The notes beneath the pieces were generated by a model, which had not been told where the DNA came from, searched no databases, and saw only the letters and a list, made by a program, of their open reading frames with translations. Positions 41,067 through 41,953 of a DNA stretch of 41,953 nt are shown here, one piece after another. Each line of letters begins with the position of its first letter. Position 1 is the stretch's first letter. Source of the DNA: Candidatus Nanopelagicales bacterium (GTDB lineage Bacteria > Actinomycetota > Actinomycetes > S36-B12); NCBI GenBank assembly GCA_017857175.1, contig JAFMDS010000014.1:1-41953 (forward strand), written 5' to 3'. The translations under genes were made by a program, and so were the position numbers.

Positions 41067-41953
41067 TCAATACATGGGCCACGTATCCGAAACTCGATAT
41101 CCCGTGGGCCATGGATCTGCAGGGTCAACGTAAAGCTGGCTTGTGCCGTAAATATAGGCCTGCCCCTGAATGGATGGGACTATTGCTGCCACACCTGCGA
41201 GGTCGACTTGCTCAACAATGGATCCAATAAATTCTGAACCAATAATTGATCGGCCAATAAACTCGTCGCCGATTTGCATCTCGCCTCGGCTGTGCAAAAC
41301 AGCCATAAGCGCACTACAACCAGTTCCAGTGGGAGACCTATCTAGTTTTCCCGGGTTAATCACACACACGTTTGTCGAGGTCAACTGATCATATTCATTG
41401 CGGCTTCGAGGACCAGTGAAATAGGTGAATGAATGATGCTTCCATACGGGCAGGTTTGGATGCACAAATTCCAACTGCTCATTGGCTGCGGCACGAATGT
41501 CCATGCCGATCCGTGCTAGATCGTGCGCCTCAGAGGGCACGAGATCAAAGCCCAAATCACGCGCTTCAGTCATGACAAAACTGTCGCCACCAAATGCTGT
41601 TGTGACGGTGATTGTTCCCAATCCCTCAACTTCAAGTGGCACTAGATTGTGCATGACAAAACTTGGCAGATTATTGAGTCGGACTGACGTAACTTTGCCA
41701 TTTTCACAACTGGCGCGTACTGTGACCAAACCGGCCGGCGCCTCAAGGACTAGGTCAGTAACCGGCTCGCTCATGGGAATAATGCCAGTTTCCAAGAGCA
41801 CTGTCGCCACACACATCGTGTTTGATCCTGACATGGGAGGCGTGTCCTCCGGCTCCATAATGATGAAAGCTGCATCAGCAGCAGGATTAACGGGAGGAAC
41901 CAAGAGGTTGTAATGGCGAAATACGCCGCCACGTGGCTCATTGAGAAGAAATT
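41067..41953 (-). CDS. Proline racemase-family protein, N terminus outside window
   Basis: The frame is open to the window edge: upstream of the track start (a TTG at 41903) it continues NEPRGGVFRHYNLLVPP, so the gene begins outside. It belongs to the proline racemase/hydroxyproline epimerase/trans-3-hydroxyproline dehydratase superfamily. The position of the first catalytic Cys (MCGHG) reads PPMSGSNTMC, a Ser, and the second (DRSPCGTG) reads DRSPTGTGCSA, a Thr. EPEDTPPMSGSN and FIGRSIIGSEFIG are conserved in this branch. Loss of both Cys makes racemase activity unlikely; dehydratase or another reaction is possible. No neighbouring hydroxyproline genes are visible. The gene is followed by a small hairpin. 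Confidence 0.82.
   Translation of the reverse strand, partial: FLLNEPRGGVFRHYNLLVPPVNPAADAAFIIMEPEDTPPMSGSNTMCVATVLLETGIIPMSEPVTDLVLEAPAGLVTVRASCENGKVTSVRLNNLPSFVMHNLVPLEVEGLGTITVTTAFGGDSFVMTEARDLGFDLVPSEAHDLARIGMDIRAAANEQLEFVHPNLPVWKHHSFTYFTGPRSRNEYDQLTSTNVCVINPGKLDRSPTGTGCSALMAVLHSRGEMQIGDEFIGRSIIGSEFIGSIVEQVDLAGVAAIVPSIQGQAYIYGTSQLYVDPADPWPTGYRVSDTWPMY

Noticed and set aside
1-41953. tRNA genes, CRISPR arrays, insertion sequences, prophage genes
   Set aside because: No cloverleaf consensus, spaced repeats, transposase motifs or phage proteins were seen on either strand.

Overview
The window is chromosomal DNA of an actinobacterium (Actinomycetota). The core gene order ppa - dacB - DUF2342 metalloprotease - tilS - hpt - ftsH - folE - folP/B - folK - DUF3180, followed by DUF2520 - panC - coaX and lysS, is the order known from Mycobacterium tuberculosis (the Rv3598c-Rv3628 region) and Streptomyces. 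Base composition is moderate (roughly half GC by eye). Together with a FeS photolyase and phosphate- and copper-scavenging genes, this would fit a free-living, possibly aquatic lineage; the taxon is an inference. Both ends cut through genes: the 3' end of ppc on the left and a proline-racemase-family gene on the right. I saw no tRNA, rRNA, insertion sequence or CRISPR array, and no gene-free stretch longer than 300 bases.

Region 1 (1-8.7 kb): the ppc tail, argA and lysS (coupled), a HAD hydrolase, then a tightly packed minus-strand operon for CoA and NAD precursors (DUF2520 - panC - nadB - nadC - coaX). Region 2 (8.7-11 kb): a MidA/NDUFAF7-type methyltransferase followed by a stand-alone NuoD-like protein, and a small conserved protein in convergent orientation. 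Region 3 (11-20.3 kb): the folate, ftsH, purine-salvage, tRNA-lysidine and cell-wall block, ending at divergent ppa. Region 4 (20.4-25.9 kb): a high-affinity phosphate operon pstC-pstA-pstB-pstS plus a diverged PstS-like lipoprotein, preceded by clear PHO-box direct repeats. Region 5 (25.9-31.6 kb): molybdenum cofactor genes in several units (moeA-moaC-mog; xdhC-moaD; moaE-moaA; a MobA/MocA-like nucleotidyltransferase). Region 6 (31.6-42 kb): accessory genes, namely a cupin lipoprotein, a YczE-like membrane protein, a DMT permease behind a candidate structured RNA, a Vgb-like beta-propeller, a PCuAC copper chaperone with a membrane partner, a DHA2 exporter, a FeS cryptochrome/photolyase, a DUF2202 protein and a proline-racemase-family enzyme.

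The most interesting item is a 51-codon ORF missing from the ORF track (37128-37283, minus strand), just downstream of the DHA2 exporter. It reads as a double-glycine-leader RiPP precursor (LTDTDLEGVAGG, then a 22-residue Gly-rich core with two Cys). Next are a nested hairpin that buries the ribosome-binding site of the DMT permease, the methyltransferase/NuoD-like pair in which the methyl-accepting arginine is kept while the quinone-site residues are lost, and a pair of near-identical palindromes between the HAD gene and coaX. Many minus-strand genes are joined by ATGA or TGATG stop/start overlaps, so translational coupling is common here.
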